Source: a virus
Direction: 5' to 3' (one strand)
IMG/VR virus record: IMGVR_UViG_3300031602_000014
Coordinates: 1-33,497 of that record
Length of the DNA stretch: 33,497 bases
Part shown: piece after piece, positions 1-7,066 of the stretch
Numbering within the stretch: position 1 is the first letter of the stretch
Layout: each line of letters begins with the position of its first letter
Notes under the pieces: generated by a model
The model's input: only the letters and a program-made list of their open reading frames with translations
Told to the model about the DNA's origin: nothing
The model's database searches: none
Position numbers and translations under genes: made by a program

Positions 1-136
1 TCGGTTCGTTTCCGTCGTACACGACCACAAACAGCCCGCTGCCGGGCGGAAGCACATCAATCAGCGCCTCGACGTCTGCCAGCGATTTCCGCATTTCTTC
101 GGCGCTGTCTTTTGTCGGTATCAGTGTGACTGGCAT
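1..136 (-). CDS. Small unknown phage protein, cut by the window edge
   Basis: The gene reads from an ATG at 136 and is still open at base 1 (45 codons visible). It begins MPVTLIPTKDSAEEM and contains a hydrophobic stretch GLFVVVYDG. A good GGAGG ribosome site lies 8 bases before the ATG, inside the end of the upstream gene, and only one base separates that gene's TGA from this ATG, so the two are translationally coupled. If the window is circular, the frame continues across the junction for SADFSRAI and then TGA, giving a 53-residue protein ending 15 bases before the ParB-methyltransferase gene. I do not recognise a family. It sits between a T5 A1-like gene and the packaging genes. Confidence 0.7.
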   Translation of the reverse strand, partial: MPVTLIPTKDSAEEMRKSLADVEALIDVLPPGSGLFVVVYDGNEP

Positions 137-137
137 T

Positions 138-1685
138 TCACGCCCTCCACTTGCCCGCGAAAATATCCACCAGCGTGCGCTTGCCGTTGGCATACTGAAC
201 GCAGTGCGTCTGCCCCTGCGTTGTCAGTCCTCGCTCGTACTCAAGCCGGGTGGCTGATTTGCCGACCTGAAAAACGCCCTTGTTGATCCTGGGGGTGTGG
301 CTGTGACCGATGACCATTTTATATGTCGTTTTTGCCAGCCCCACAGCGCTGCCTCTGCTGCCGTTCACCCCCACATCACCATGCTGGCTGTAATCGACGC
401 CTTTGATGACAAACGGTTTTGACCGCCCCAGCCATTTGATCGGCGCCGTCACCTTGCCTTTGCAGAACAGCATCAGCGGGCGGTGATCTTCGCCAGCCAG
501 TAACGCCCGGCGTTGCGCGGCCTGCATCTCGGCAATAAAAACGGCGTTTGTATGGTCGACATTTGCGTCGGCATTGTTGAGAAATTGCTGCAAATGGTCG
601 TGATGATTTGAATCGACCATCACATTGATCGCGCCGGCGGGGGTGGTGTCGTTGATAAAATCGACCACCTGGTCAAGCTCGGCCCGGTAACAATCCGACC
701 CGGTTGCGCGTTTTTTGAATTGCGTCAGCGGGTCATGTTTATGGTGGTGGCTGCCGGCATAGCCATCAAGCACATCATGGCGCACCAGATGCGCGGGTTT
801 CACCACATCGGCAATGCCCCCGGCGTGATAGGTTGCGCGCCTGACCGCCTTGTCGTGAAATCTTACATGCTCATCGCCGGTTGTTAGCGCCAGGCACGGT
901 TCGCCCTTTGTCACTTTTTGGGGGGTGTATTTCAGTAGCTGACCGCCAGCCAGATCATAAAAGCAGCCATTCCCCCATGCCAGTTGCCTGACAAACGCCT
1001 GGGCACCTGAAACCTCAACCACCAGCGCGCCGGCTGTGTGATGGAACTCAGCGATTTTGCCCGACTTTGAACGGCTATAATTTCGATGCGTAACGCTGCC
1101 GGTCGAATACACGCGCTTAGGCCGCACCCCGGCGGGCGCCGCGACAGGCTCCATTGCCACTTGCGCGTGCCCTATTACTTGCCATCGATGCCCGCCGACT
1201 GTGTGCATTCCTGAGATCGGGTTGACGGCTGTGGCGGCGATTTTGGTGTCTGCTGCAATCTCAACACCTGCCCCGATATTAATATTGTCGTCGATCAGAT
1301 ACTTTTTGACTGCCGGGTGCCAGATTTTTTTGAATTCCTGCCCGCCAGTGAATGCGCTGGGGTTTTTATAGGACACCGGGATCACCACCAGCGGGCACTC
1401 CCACTTTTTAGCGTACCGTTCCAACGCCGTCAAAAAATCAGCATTCACGCGGGTATTGTTTTGTGCGCTTGTAATGACGAACCGCTTGGCCCCGGCTTTT
1501 ATCGATGCCTGGAGTGCCTGCGTGTTTGATTTCGTCAATTCTGGATCGTAGCCCAGCGCGCCGTCATCGTTGCCAGTGGTGCGGAATTGACACTGGCTGC
1601 ATCGATACCGCTGGTGCTTTGATTCTGACAGACCGGCCTTGTGCATCGGCACGCCGCAACAGATGGGCTTATCCAATATCGCCAT
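138..1685 (-). CDS. T5 A1-like protein, putative metallophosphoesterase with N-terminal zinc ribbon
   Basis: The 515-residue protein has a cysteine-rich N-terminus (C9-C10 and C29-x2-C32 within RYRCSQCQFRTT), like the zinc ribbons of DNA-binding proteins. The C-terminal half carries calcineurin-type phosphoesterase signatures: VDSNHHD at 357-363 (the GNHD-like motif), HGDVG at 435-439 and GHSHTP at 460-465 (the GHxH metal-binding motif). An aspartate/histidine-rich stretch at 303-318 may give further metal ligands. This layout resembles the A1 protein of phage T5, needed there for completing DNA transfer and shutting off the host, and its homologues in other siphophages; the exact role here is inference. 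The ATG at 1685 overlaps the VRR-NUC gene by 17 bases, so the two are co-translated. A DNA-end or nucleotide phosphoesterase is an alternative reading. Confidence 0.8.
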   Translation of the reverse strand: MAILDKPICCGVPMHKAGLSESKHQRYRCSQCQFRTTGNDDGALGYDPELTKSNTQALQASIKAGAKRFVITSAQNNTRVNADFLTALERYAKKWECPLVVIPVSYKNPSAFTGGQEFKKIWHPAVKKYLIDDNINIGAGVEIAADTKIAATAVNPISGMHTVGGHRWQVIGHAQVAMEPVAAPAGVRPKRVYSTGSVTHRNYSRSKSGKIAEFHHTAGALVVEVSGAQAFVRQLAWGNGCFYDLAGGQLLKYTPQKVTKGEPCLALTTGDEHVRFHDKAVRRATYHAGGIADVVKPAHLVRHDVLDGYAGSHHHKHDPLTQFKKRATGSDCYRAELDQVVDFINDTTPAGAINVMVDSNHHDHLQQFLNNADANVDHTNAVFIAEMQAAQRRALLAGEDHRPLMLFCKGKVTAPIKWLGRSKPFVIKGVDYSQHGDVGVNGSRGSAVGLAKTTYKMVIGHSHTPRINKGVFQVGKSATRLEYERGLTTQGQTHCVQYANGKRTLVDIFAGKWRA

Positions 1686-2034
1686 TCATATACCCGGAGA
1701 AGAAAATTTGTGCCTCTGACAATGTAACCACTCTCGCGGCATATCCACACTTCACAAAATGTTCAATCCATTTTTTCTGTTCAGCGGTGGCCCGACCTTT
1801 GCCCAGCTTCAATTCAATGACGCACCCCATATAGTCGCCCACCGGCCAGGGTAGGAACAGATCAGGAAAGCCAGCACGCACCCCCATCAGCTTCAATTTT
1901 TGACCGTCTGACGCAGAGCGCCGTTTGCCATTTGGTGAATGGTGCAGGAACGGCCAGGCGTCCGGGTATGTGCGATGCACCCAATTCACAAACAGGATTT
2001 GGTCGGTTTCCTCAGACTTGCCCGGCGTCGGCAT
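1669..2034 (-). CDS. VRR-NUC domain nuclease
   Basis: The 121-residue protein matches the small stand-alone phage VRR-NUC nucleases of the PD-(D/E)XK fold. Visible motifs are HSPNGKRR near residue 32, MGVRAGFPDLFL near 50-61 (catalytic Asp), VIELK near 72-76 (the E-x-K pair) and EQKKWIEHF near 85-93. Family members cut branched DNA such as Holliday junctions, so it may resolve replication or recombination intermediates before packaging. The ATG at 2034 follows an AGGGGAC ribosome site at good spacing. It heads the VRR-NUC/A1-like/small-gene operon. The 0.5-kb repeat region upstream separates it from the primase-helicase gene and may hold its promoter. Confidence 0.9.
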   Translation of the reverse strand: MPTPGKSEETDQILFVNWVHRTYPDAWPFLHHSPNGKRRSASDGQKLKLMGVRAGFPDLFLPWPVGDYMGCVIELKLGKGRATAEQKKWIEHFVKCGYAARVVTLSEAQIFFSGYMNGDIG

Positions 2035-2044
2035 TTTTGTCCCC

Positions 2045-2081
2045 TAATCGTCTAACATCTAACATCGAATAATCGTCTAAC
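2045..2081. repeat. Pair of 12-bp direct repeats upstream of VRR-NUC
   Basis: TAATCGTCTAAC occurs at 2045-2056 and again at 2070-2081, with a partial copy (ATCTAACATCG) between them. The pair lies just upstream of the VRR-NUC ribosome site, in the expected 5' leader or promoter. It may bind a regulator; no protein is assigned. Confidence 0.6.
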
Positions 2082-2107
2082 GTGTAGCCCGCCGCGTGCG
2101 CCGAAAA

Positions 2108-2139
2108 GGGGAAGGGTCTTAAAACCCTTTCCCCCATTT
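2108..2139 (-). terminator. Stem-loop with T-tracts, possible terminator or attenuator
   Basis: GGGGAAGGGT at 2108-2117 pairs with ACCCTTTCCCC at 2124-2134 (one bulged base), with a six-base loop. On the minus strand the stem is followed by TTTTC, and on the plus strand by CATTTTCC. It lies between the primase-helicase gene and the VRR-NUC gene, so it may end read-through from the primase gene or attenuate the next operon. The T-tracts are short. Confidence 0.5.
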
Positions 2140-2162
2140 TCCGGCACTCACCAGTGGAATCC

Positions 2163-2376
2163 AAATGTTCGTAAATGTTCGTAAATGTACTTTTTCTCTA
2201 CAGGCCACTGATAGCAATGGTTTCAAAATTTGATAAAAATACATTCTCGAACATTTGCAAACATTTACGAACATTCGGAAATTATGTTCGTGAATGTTCG
2301 TAGATGTACGTTTTCCCTACAGGCCACGCCGCTACTGTGTTATGCAATAATATCACAAATGTTCGCAAATGTTTGT
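2163..2376. repeat. Cluster of 10-bp iterated repeats (AAATGTTCGT family), candidate origin or regulatory array
   Basis: The unit AAATGTTCGT is repeated head to tail: exact copies at 2163-2172 and 2173-2182 followed by a variant, three or four copies in the opposite orientation at about 2244-2278, two or three variants at 2284-2310, and two variants at 2357-2376. The 10-bp period is about one helical turn. The roughly 500-bp noncoding stretch is AT-rich and lies beside the primase-polymerase/helicase gene, which fits an iteron-type replication origin. Another exact copy sits at 14438-14447 upstream of the LuxR-HTH gene, which instead favours a transcription regulator. I cannot decide between these from the sequence. 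Confidence 0.75.
2171..2327 (+). repeat. 38-bp imperfect direct repeat within the iteron cluster
   Basis: The segments 2171-2208 and 2290-2327 agree at 34 of 38 positions by my count. Each consists of iteron units followed by a pyrimidine tract and the invariant 11-mer CTACAGGCCAC (2198-2208 and 2317-2327). The two copies are 119 bp apart with the inverted iterons between them. This looks like a duplicated protein-binding module. Confidence 0.75.
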
Positions 2377-2480
2377 CACTTAGGTTATATCACTATTTGT
2401 CATTTTAAAACTTCGCCGAAATGTCGCTATCTTCGTCGAACGTGCAGAGGGTGTATTTTGCTTGGTTTTGGTCGATAAAT

Positions 2481-2522
2481 CTACCTAACATGAAGTTAGG
2501 TAGACAACCCTAACGGCTAGGG
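2481..2522 (-). terminator. Double stem-loop after the primase-helicase gene
   Basis: CTACCTAAC (2481-2489) and GTTAGGTAG (2495-2503) form a perfect 9-bp stem with a 5-base loop. A second small hairpin, CCCTA/TAGGG, lies at 2508-2522. Both follow directly after the stop of the minus-strand primase-helicase gene. On that strand the large stem is followed by ATTTAT, so it is a plausible but not classical intrinsic terminator. Confidence 0.5.
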
Positions 2523-2529
2523 CTTGTGA

Positions 2530-4626
2530 TTATGACGCCTTTTTGTTCAGTGCGTCGATGTCAATTTTCTGCGTTAACTCCGTGGTTTCTATTATCACTT
2601 TTAATGTTTTCAGCTTATTGATCTGTCTGCGCCTTTCTGCCGATCCCAACTTGGGATCAAGCCCTTCCTTTATTGTCGACCGTCCAATGACCCAAACCTC
2701 GCTATCGGGGTTTGCCTTTCGTTTACGCTCAATTTCATCAACAAACCAATCCAAAGCAATCCGCTGATTTTTGCCCATTTCCTTGGTAGCCACCGGGCTG
2801 TCCTCATGCTCGCCCTTGCGCTTTTGATCCTCGGCCACCATATCGTTGATGACAATTTGCAGCGGGACGCACGATTCGACGGCCTCGCCATCTTCATCCT
2901 TGCATAACTCTATGACCGACAGATTGAAAACAGACGGCAGGAACGGCGCCGCGTCTTTTTGCTTAGTACACACAAGCTCTATATTCGTCGACAGCGGCCT
3001 GACCACCATTTCGGTATCCATAGCCGCCCGAAGGCTGCTGTTCCCCCTGGCAAGCTCGCTGTCGCCTTTCCCGGTATGATGCACGACCATCATGCACGCT
3101 TGCGTGTGGTTTTGTAGGAACGTCAAATGGTCGACGAACCGCGTCATATCTTTGGTGGTGTTTTCGTCGCCATCACCAAAATTCCTGTTCAGCGTGTCGA
3201 TAATTATCAGCGACGGTTTTTGCGGCAAATCCTCGATGACTTTGAGCAATTCCCTGACGCGCAGCGCGTCCAGAATGGCAACCGGCTGGCTAGTCACATG
3301 GAAAGTCTCGGCCAGAGTTTCTTTGTCAATGCCATGATGTTGGCACCACGCGATGATGCGGGCATTGATCCCTGCCACACCCTCGCCGGCAACGTAAAGC
3401 ACCGCCCCGGTGTTTGTCTTATAATCGCACCACTGGCGCCCTGATGCGATTGACAGGCCCATATCGACCGCCACAAACGATTTGCCGGCACCACTAGCGC
3501 CGTAAAGCATCGCCAAACTGTCGCGTATAATATGCTTTTTGATGATCCACGCGGGCGGTTTTAAGTCGCCCAACTTGGTCGCCGGTATTGCAAAAAGGCC
3601 GGTTTTTCGCGGGGGTTCCGGTGGCTTGCTGTAATGATAGTCGGCGTCATAGGTGTGCCACATATGCATAGCTTTCAGCAATGTCGGGCGCTCGTATTGT
3701 TGAACGTATCCATTCTCTTTGGCAAGCTGCCACAGCGACCCAACCCCCACGCCATTGTTAGACGGCTTGATGCTGTTCCAACGGCCCCGTATATGATTGT
3801 AGGTGTCTTGATCTGGATAGTTGTTAGGATTCGGCCACCGTTCGCACCATTTGGCCCACAGCGCAAACCCCTGCTCACCGTATTGGCGCAACGCCATGCC
3901 CAGCCGAATGAATTGATCGTCATCGGTGTATGGGATCAGGTCAAGCGCCTTCCAGATTTCCTCATGGTCGAACTGGCTCAACTCGGTTTCTTCGATCACA
4001 TCCAGCGGCCCAGTGTGCGTTGATTGGCGTGCCGTCCCGCGCCACGGCGCCAGCGCAGCGGTCAGCGTGTCGTGATAACCAGGCGGCAGTTTCGGCAATT
4101 CGTCGAGCTGGATTTCTTGCAATTGGAACGGCGTCAGCCAATCGTACAAGTCACCATTCGGGTGTATCGATGGCGGTATGACCGTCTGCGTGCCGGCGCT
4201 CAGTAGGTCAACCACACGGCTGGTTTGACCGTCGACCTCGGCATTGAATCGGCCATTCGTTTCGCCGTTGTACTGGTAGAACGCTGCATACCCTTTTGAC
4301 CCGCGTTTTCTGCACCACGATGGGGGTGTCACAGCCTCAATCGCTGCAATGATTGCCGGGTCATCCGTGTCGACATCAAGCACCACCAGCCCTGAAAGCG
4401 GCCCCAATACCACCCCCACGCCACACAGCGGCCACGTCTCCCAGGCATCGATCTCAGCATCAACGGCAAGCCGTTCGCCGTATTGATCCCAGCCGGGCAT
4501 CGCGTGCCAGCCTGTGCCGTCGAAGCGCGCTGGATACTTTTCTCTTGGCGCGATCGGCAAAATGCTGACCCCTTTTTGTAATAATTTTTCTCCAATTTGC
4601 TGCATTGGTGTGTGGTTTTGGCTCAT
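2530..4626 (-). CDS. Bifunctional primase-polymerase with PriCT-2 and RepA-like helicase domains
   Basis: This 698-residue protein is likely the main replication initiator. The N-terminal third is a Prim-Pol (archaeo-eukaryotic primase) domain with metal-binding DVDTD at 84-88, a KRGSKGYAAFY strand near 107-117 and IPPSIHP near 150-156. Residues about 220-305 (IWKALDLIPY to GSLWQLA) resemble the PriCT-2 helical domain. The C-terminal part is an AAA_25/RepA-type hexameric helicase: Walker A GASGAGKS at 376-383, Walker B LIIIDTL at 473-479 and VVHHTGKG at 514-521. Such fusions synthesise primers and unwind DNA at the phage origin. The ATG at 4626 follows a GGGG ribosome site. The gene diverges from the repressor gene, so both promoters share the 4627-4837 region. 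Confidence 0.92.
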   Translation of the reverse strand: MSQNHTPMQQIGEKLLQKGVSILPIAPREKYPARFDGTGWHAMPGWDQYGERLAVDAEIDAWETWPLCGVGVVLGPLSGLVVLDVDTDDPAIIAAIEAVTPPSWCRKRGSKGYAAFYQYNGETNGRFNAEVDGQTSRVVDLLSAGTQTVIPPSIHPNGDLYDWLTPFQLQEIQLDELPKLPPGYHDTLTAALAPWRGTARQSTHTGPLDVIEETELSQFDHEEIWKALDLIPYTDDDQFIRLGMALRQYGEQGFALWAKWCERWPNPNNYPDQDTYNHIRGRWNSIKPSNNGVGVGSLWQLAKENGYVQQYERPTLLKAMHMWHTYDADYHYSKPPEPPRKTGLFAIPATKLGDLKPPAWIIKKHIIRDSLAMLYGASGAGKSFVAVDMGLSIASGRQWCDYKTNTGAVLYVAGEGVAGINARIIAWCQHHGIDKETLAETFHVTSQPVAILDALRVRELLKVIEDLPQKPSLIIIDTLNRNFGDGDENTTKDMTRFVDHLTFLQNHTQACMMVVHHTGKGDSELARGNSSLRAAMDTEMVVRPLSTNIELVCTKQKDAAPFLPSVFNLSVIELCKDEDGEAVESCVPLQIVINDMVAEDQKRKGEHEDSPVATKEMGKNQRIALDWFVDEIERKRKANPDSEVWVIGRSTIKEGLDPKLGSAERRRQINKLKTLKVIIETTELTQKIDIDALNKKAS

Positions 4627-4682
4627 AAGTACCCCGTATGTGTTTGATTATCCGTAGCATTGCGATTTTTATGTTCGATTCA

Positions 4683-4702
4683 TTAGTATATTTCGATACT
4701 AA
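4683..4702. promoter_or_regulatory. 7-6-7 inverted repeat over the leftward promoter region
   Basis: TTAGTAT (4683-4689) and ATACTAA (4696-4702) form an inverted repeat around ATTTCG. On the minus strand one arm contains TATACT, a good -10 hexamer about 60 bases before the primase-helicase ATG, though I see no clear -35. Its sequence differs from the TACACA-N3-TGTGTA operators, so a second regulator may act here. Confidence 0.5.
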
Positions 4703-4729
4703 AAACCGAATGCTTGTGCCCAAACGGTA

Positions 4730-4744
4730 TACACATCCTGTGTA
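4730..4744. promoter_or_regulatory. Putative repressor operator O1
   Basis: TACACA-TCC-TGTGTA is a perfect 6-3-6 palindrome in the divergent region upstream of the repressor gene. It shares both half-sites with the palindrome at 5421-5437 on the other side of the repressor gene, the paired-operator arrangement of lambdoid switches. A role in repressor autoregulation is inferred. Confidence 0.7.
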
Positions 4745-4837
4745 CTTATCCACATAAATCACTATATGGTAGGCAAATACCCCCCCGCCGAAAGGAAAAA
4801 AAAGGCGTACACTTCGCAAATGAGTGAGGCAAACCAC

Positions 4838-5323
4838 ATGGCAGGACAGGCACTGAAACGGGCAATGCGCTCCGCAGACGTTAGCGGCCTCCAACTATCG
4901 CAAGCTATAAAATGCTCACCTCAGTCTGTCAGTAATTGGACTCTGCGCGGTGTACCAGCGGGGAAAGCGCACCATGTCGCGCAGGTCTTGCACTGCGATC
5001 CTGGCGAAATATGTCCTGGCCTGTCCGGCCACTCAAAAAACGCGTCACCCGGTGCCGGGCTGCACGAATACAAAGTTTCTGACAACGCGATGGCCCCGCT
5101 GATTTTGAAAAATGACATCGTGATCGTCGACACTAACAGCACCGGGCTGGTGCCTGATTTGATTTATGCGGCGCGCGCGTCTGGCGATGAAGCGGTGGTC
5201 ATTCGCCGGCTTGATAGCAGCAGCACCCCCGCGCGGTTGATCCCAGAAAATAGTCATTTCCCAGCCGTTACCGACTTTGAAATCATCGGGCGGGCGGTCA
5301 GCTTCTCCCACGTTTTCGAATAA
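4838..5323 (+). CDS. CI-like phage repressor (HTH plus degenerate S24/LexA-type domain)
   Basis: I chose the ATG at 4838 because GAGG lies 8 bases upstream; in-frame ATGs at 4766 and 4820 lack a good ribosome site but would add 24 or 6 residues. The 161-residue product has an N-terminal helix-turn-helix (about residues 16-50, LQLSQAIKCSPQSVSNW) and a C-terminal S24-type dimerisation fold (about 78-155, from VSDNAMAP to FEIIGRAV). The catalytic serine of the usual D-S-M-x-P motif is alanine (DNAMAP, A84), and the lysine of the usual V-K-R-L motif is arginine (IRRL, R123). Self-cleavage is therefore not expected. Matching operators flank the gene on both sides. It should maintain lysogeny by shutting the rightward early promoter and regulating itself. 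Confidence 0.88.
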   Translation: MAGQALKRAMRSADVSGLQLSQAIKCSPQSVSNWTLRGVPAGKAHHVAQVLHCDPGEICPGLSGHSKNASPGAGLHEYKVSDNAMAPLILKNDIVIVDTNSTGLVPDLIYAARASGDEAVVIRRLDSSSTPARLIPENSHFPAVTDFEIIGRAVSFSHVFE

Positions 5324-5412
5324 AATCACCCTTCTGACGTATTTTTAGCGCGTTAAACCACCCCGTTTCTCGTTCAAATTTGTTTTTTTTTCGCCTTTTT
5401 TTCCACAGAGTG

Positions 5413-5440
5413 TTGATCTAATACACAGATTGTGTATATT
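5413..5440 (+). promoter_or_regulatory. Early rightward promoter with embedded operator O2
   Basis: A -35-like TTGATC (5413-5418) and a -10-like TATATT (5435-5440) are 16 bp apart. The 17-bp palindrome ATACACA-GAT-TGTGTAT at 5421-5437 fills the spacer, so bound repressor would exclude RNA polymerase. The half-sites equal those of O1 at 4730-4744. This promoter should drive the plus-strand early operon starting at 5477. Confidence 0.72.
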
Positions 5441-5476
5441 TGGGTTCACGTTTTGAACTCAACGAAGGGAAAAAGC

Positions 5477-5713
5477 ATGGCGATTACTGACCTTTTGCAC
5501 AAGGCATACAAATGGCACCTGATTGAGGACGAACACTTTAAATCAATGGCAACGTATGACCATGAGATTAAACCCGACTCGCTGTCAGAACTTGAATTGA
5601 AATATTTCAATCTCGCAGCGGCCTGCTATATCCGGGATGAAGAACTCACAGCAACACGCGCTCGAAGAGATGGCGCGTTCATCGCGTGGCGAAATGCGGG
5701 TGGCTATAAGTAG
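5477..5713 (+). CDS. First early-operon protein, unknown function
   Basis: The 78-residue protein starts at the ATG at 5477, after a GAAGGGA ribosome site; an upstream in-frame GTG at 5432 falls inside the operator and is unlikely. The sequence is mostly helical and charged (MAITDLLHKAYKWHLIEDEH...), without a recognisable DNA-binding motif. Its place directly after the operator-controlled promoter is where many temperate phages carry cro, but I see no HTH that would justify that name. Confidence 0.75.
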   Translation: MAITDLLHKAYKWHLIEDEHFKSMATYDHEIKPDSLSELELKYFNLAAACYIRDEELTATRARRDGAFIAWRNAGGYK

Positions 5714-5724
5714 ACCGCCGCCCA

Positions 5725-6270
5725 GTGCTGACACTTTCACTGTATGGCGGTTCGCGATATGTGCGAATCACCAACCCTCACACACTGGCAATGCCGCCTA
5801 GCGCGCTATATGCCCGCTTTAAATCGGTGGTCAAGATACACCCAGAATCCGGTCATCAGCGCATGGCTTTGGCGCTAATCAAACGCCATTTTGACGATCT
5901 GGCCCTCTGCGGCGATGACTACATCACGAAAGAATCGTATTTCATTCTGCGTGAGGCCCGCCGCGATTACACGTTCTGCCATTTCTGGTGGTGCAATTAT
6001 TTCACTGTCGACGCACCCGGTTTGCCCACTGACGGCGACCCACTGAACCCCGCTTACTTTCGACGCCTGGTCGAATCTGCTGGTTATATGCCCGCCGTCC
6101 GGTGGCGCCATATCAGCCGCGCGCGGATCGAATATTTCGGCCTTGAGCCAACCATCAAAAAGCTGGCCCGGTCAAACGGTCTGGCGCACAAACGCAAACG
6201 GCTCCGCGATGCCGGCATTTTAAAAACGCGAAAAATCGAACTTTTAACCCTTCTGAAAGAGTACCAATAA
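5725..6270 (+). CDS. Early-operon protein, unknown function
   Basis: The 181-residue protein starts at a GTG 11 bases after the previous stop; it is the only start codon before the upstream in-frame stop, although no strong ribosome site precedes it. ATG at 5791 is an alternative. The sequence is rich in aromatic and basic residues, with the patch YTFCHFWWCNYFT near residues 80-92 and a basic C-terminus (NGLAHKRKRLRDAGILKTRK) suggesting nucleic-acid binding. I recognise no family. The next gene starts one base after its stop. Confidence 0.7.
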   Translation: MLTLSLYGGSRYVRITNPHTLAMPPSALYARFKSVVKIHPESGHQRMALALIKRHFDDLALCGDDYITKESYFILREARRDYTFCHFWWCNYFTVDAPGLPTDGDPLNPAYFRRLVESAGYMPAVRWRHISRARIEYFGLEPTIKKLARSNGLAHKRKRLRDAGILKTRKIELLTLLKEYQ

Positions 6271-6271
6271 T

Positions 6272-7066
6272 ATGGCTTTATCCCTGAAACAATTTTCACG
6301 GCCTGAAAACCGCGAAAAAATAATCACGATAGTGGGCGAGGGTGGCGTTGGCAAAACGTCACTGGCTGCACTGTTCCCCGATCCCGTCATTATTCGAATA
6401 GAAGATGGCGTCACGACCGACATGGAAAATGTGGTCTGTTCCCCAGTCATCAAAACCAGCGGCGAAATTTTCGAATGTATCGCCGCGTTGAAAACCGAAA
6501 ACCACCAGCGCAAGACCGTGATTTTCGATTCGATTACGCAGGCTAATCTAATATTTGAAAAGGAAATTGTTGCCGGCGATCCCAAAAACCCGGCATCAAT
6601 TAATCAGGCGCAGGGCGGATATGGGAACGGCCACGGTGCAGTCAGCGCATTGCATCAGGCACTACGCGAACACGCTGGCGATTTGAGCCTGTCGCGGAAT
6701 ATGCACGTCATATTCATCGCGCACGCGGAAGGCATGACGATTGACCCAGCCGATTCCGACCCGTTTCTACAGTACACACTTCGCCTGAACAAACGATCAA
6801 TCAGCCCGTATGTCGACAATGTTGACGCGGTGGCATTCATAAAACTGGCACGAACGCTGAAAAGCAGCAGCAAAGAAAACGGCCCTAAAAAGGCGCTTGG
6901 GGACGGTAGTCGAATCATTAGTTGCTACAGCAGCCCGGCTCAGGTTTCAAAAAATAGATTTCGGATTAAAGCCGATTTGCCTTTTATTGAAGGCACCAAC
7001 CCGTTCGCCCCGTTTCTTGAAATCCCATCGGAAACACCCAAAACCACAGAGGAACAATCAACATGA
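6272..7066 (+). CDS. Sak4-like RecA-fold ATPase (phage recombination)
   Basis: The 264-residue protein carries a Walker A motif GEGGVGKTS (about residues 22-30) and a Walker B strand TVIFDS (about 83-88), followed by NMHVIFIAHAEG, the pattern of AAA_24/Sak4-like ATPases. Sak4 proteins promote single-strand annealing and strand exchange together with a phage SSB. The next gene overlaps it by ATGA and encodes a DUF669 protein with an SSB-like tail, and a RecB-like exonuclease follows soon after, so the three form a recombination module. The start is ATG at 6272. Calling it Sak4-like rather than a generic nucleotide-binding protein rests on context and motif order. Confidence 0.82.
   Translation: MALSLKQFSRPENREKIITIVGEGGVGKTSLAALFPDPVIIRIEDGVTTDMENVVCSPVIKTSGEIFECIAALKTENHQRKTVIFDSITQANLIFEKEIVAGDPKNPASINQAQGGYGNGHGAVSALHQALREHAGDLSLSRNMHVIFIAHAEGMTIDPADSDPFLQYTLRLNKRSISPYVDNVDAVAFIKLARTLKSSSKENGPKKALGDGSRIISCYSSPAQVSKNRFRIKADLPFIEGTNPFAPFLEIPSETPKTTEEQST

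Noticed and set aside
2163-2376. CRISPR array
   Set aside because: The units are 10 bp and contiguous, with no regular spacers and no cas genes nearby; they fit iterons or regulatory sites.
2230-2478. 82-codon plus-strand frame across the iteron region
   Set aside because: It is encoded by the repeats themselves, has no ribosome site and a cysteine-rich, improbable sequence, so I treat the region as noncoding.
4746-4754. Perfect DnaA box TTATCCACA next to operator O1
   Set aside because: It is a single copy in a promoter region where AT-rich nonamers can occur by chance. Without a cluster of boxes I do not call an origin here.
4460-4894. 144-codon minus-strand frame over the switch region
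   Set aside because: It covers both operators, the divergent promoters and the ends of two well-supported genes, and has a composition typical of a shadow frame.
5444-5458. Small palindrome GTTCA-CGTTT-TGAAC just after the early promoter
   Set aside because: Short arms, no second copy, and a sequence unlike the TACACA operators; it may be chance or a weak site in the leader.
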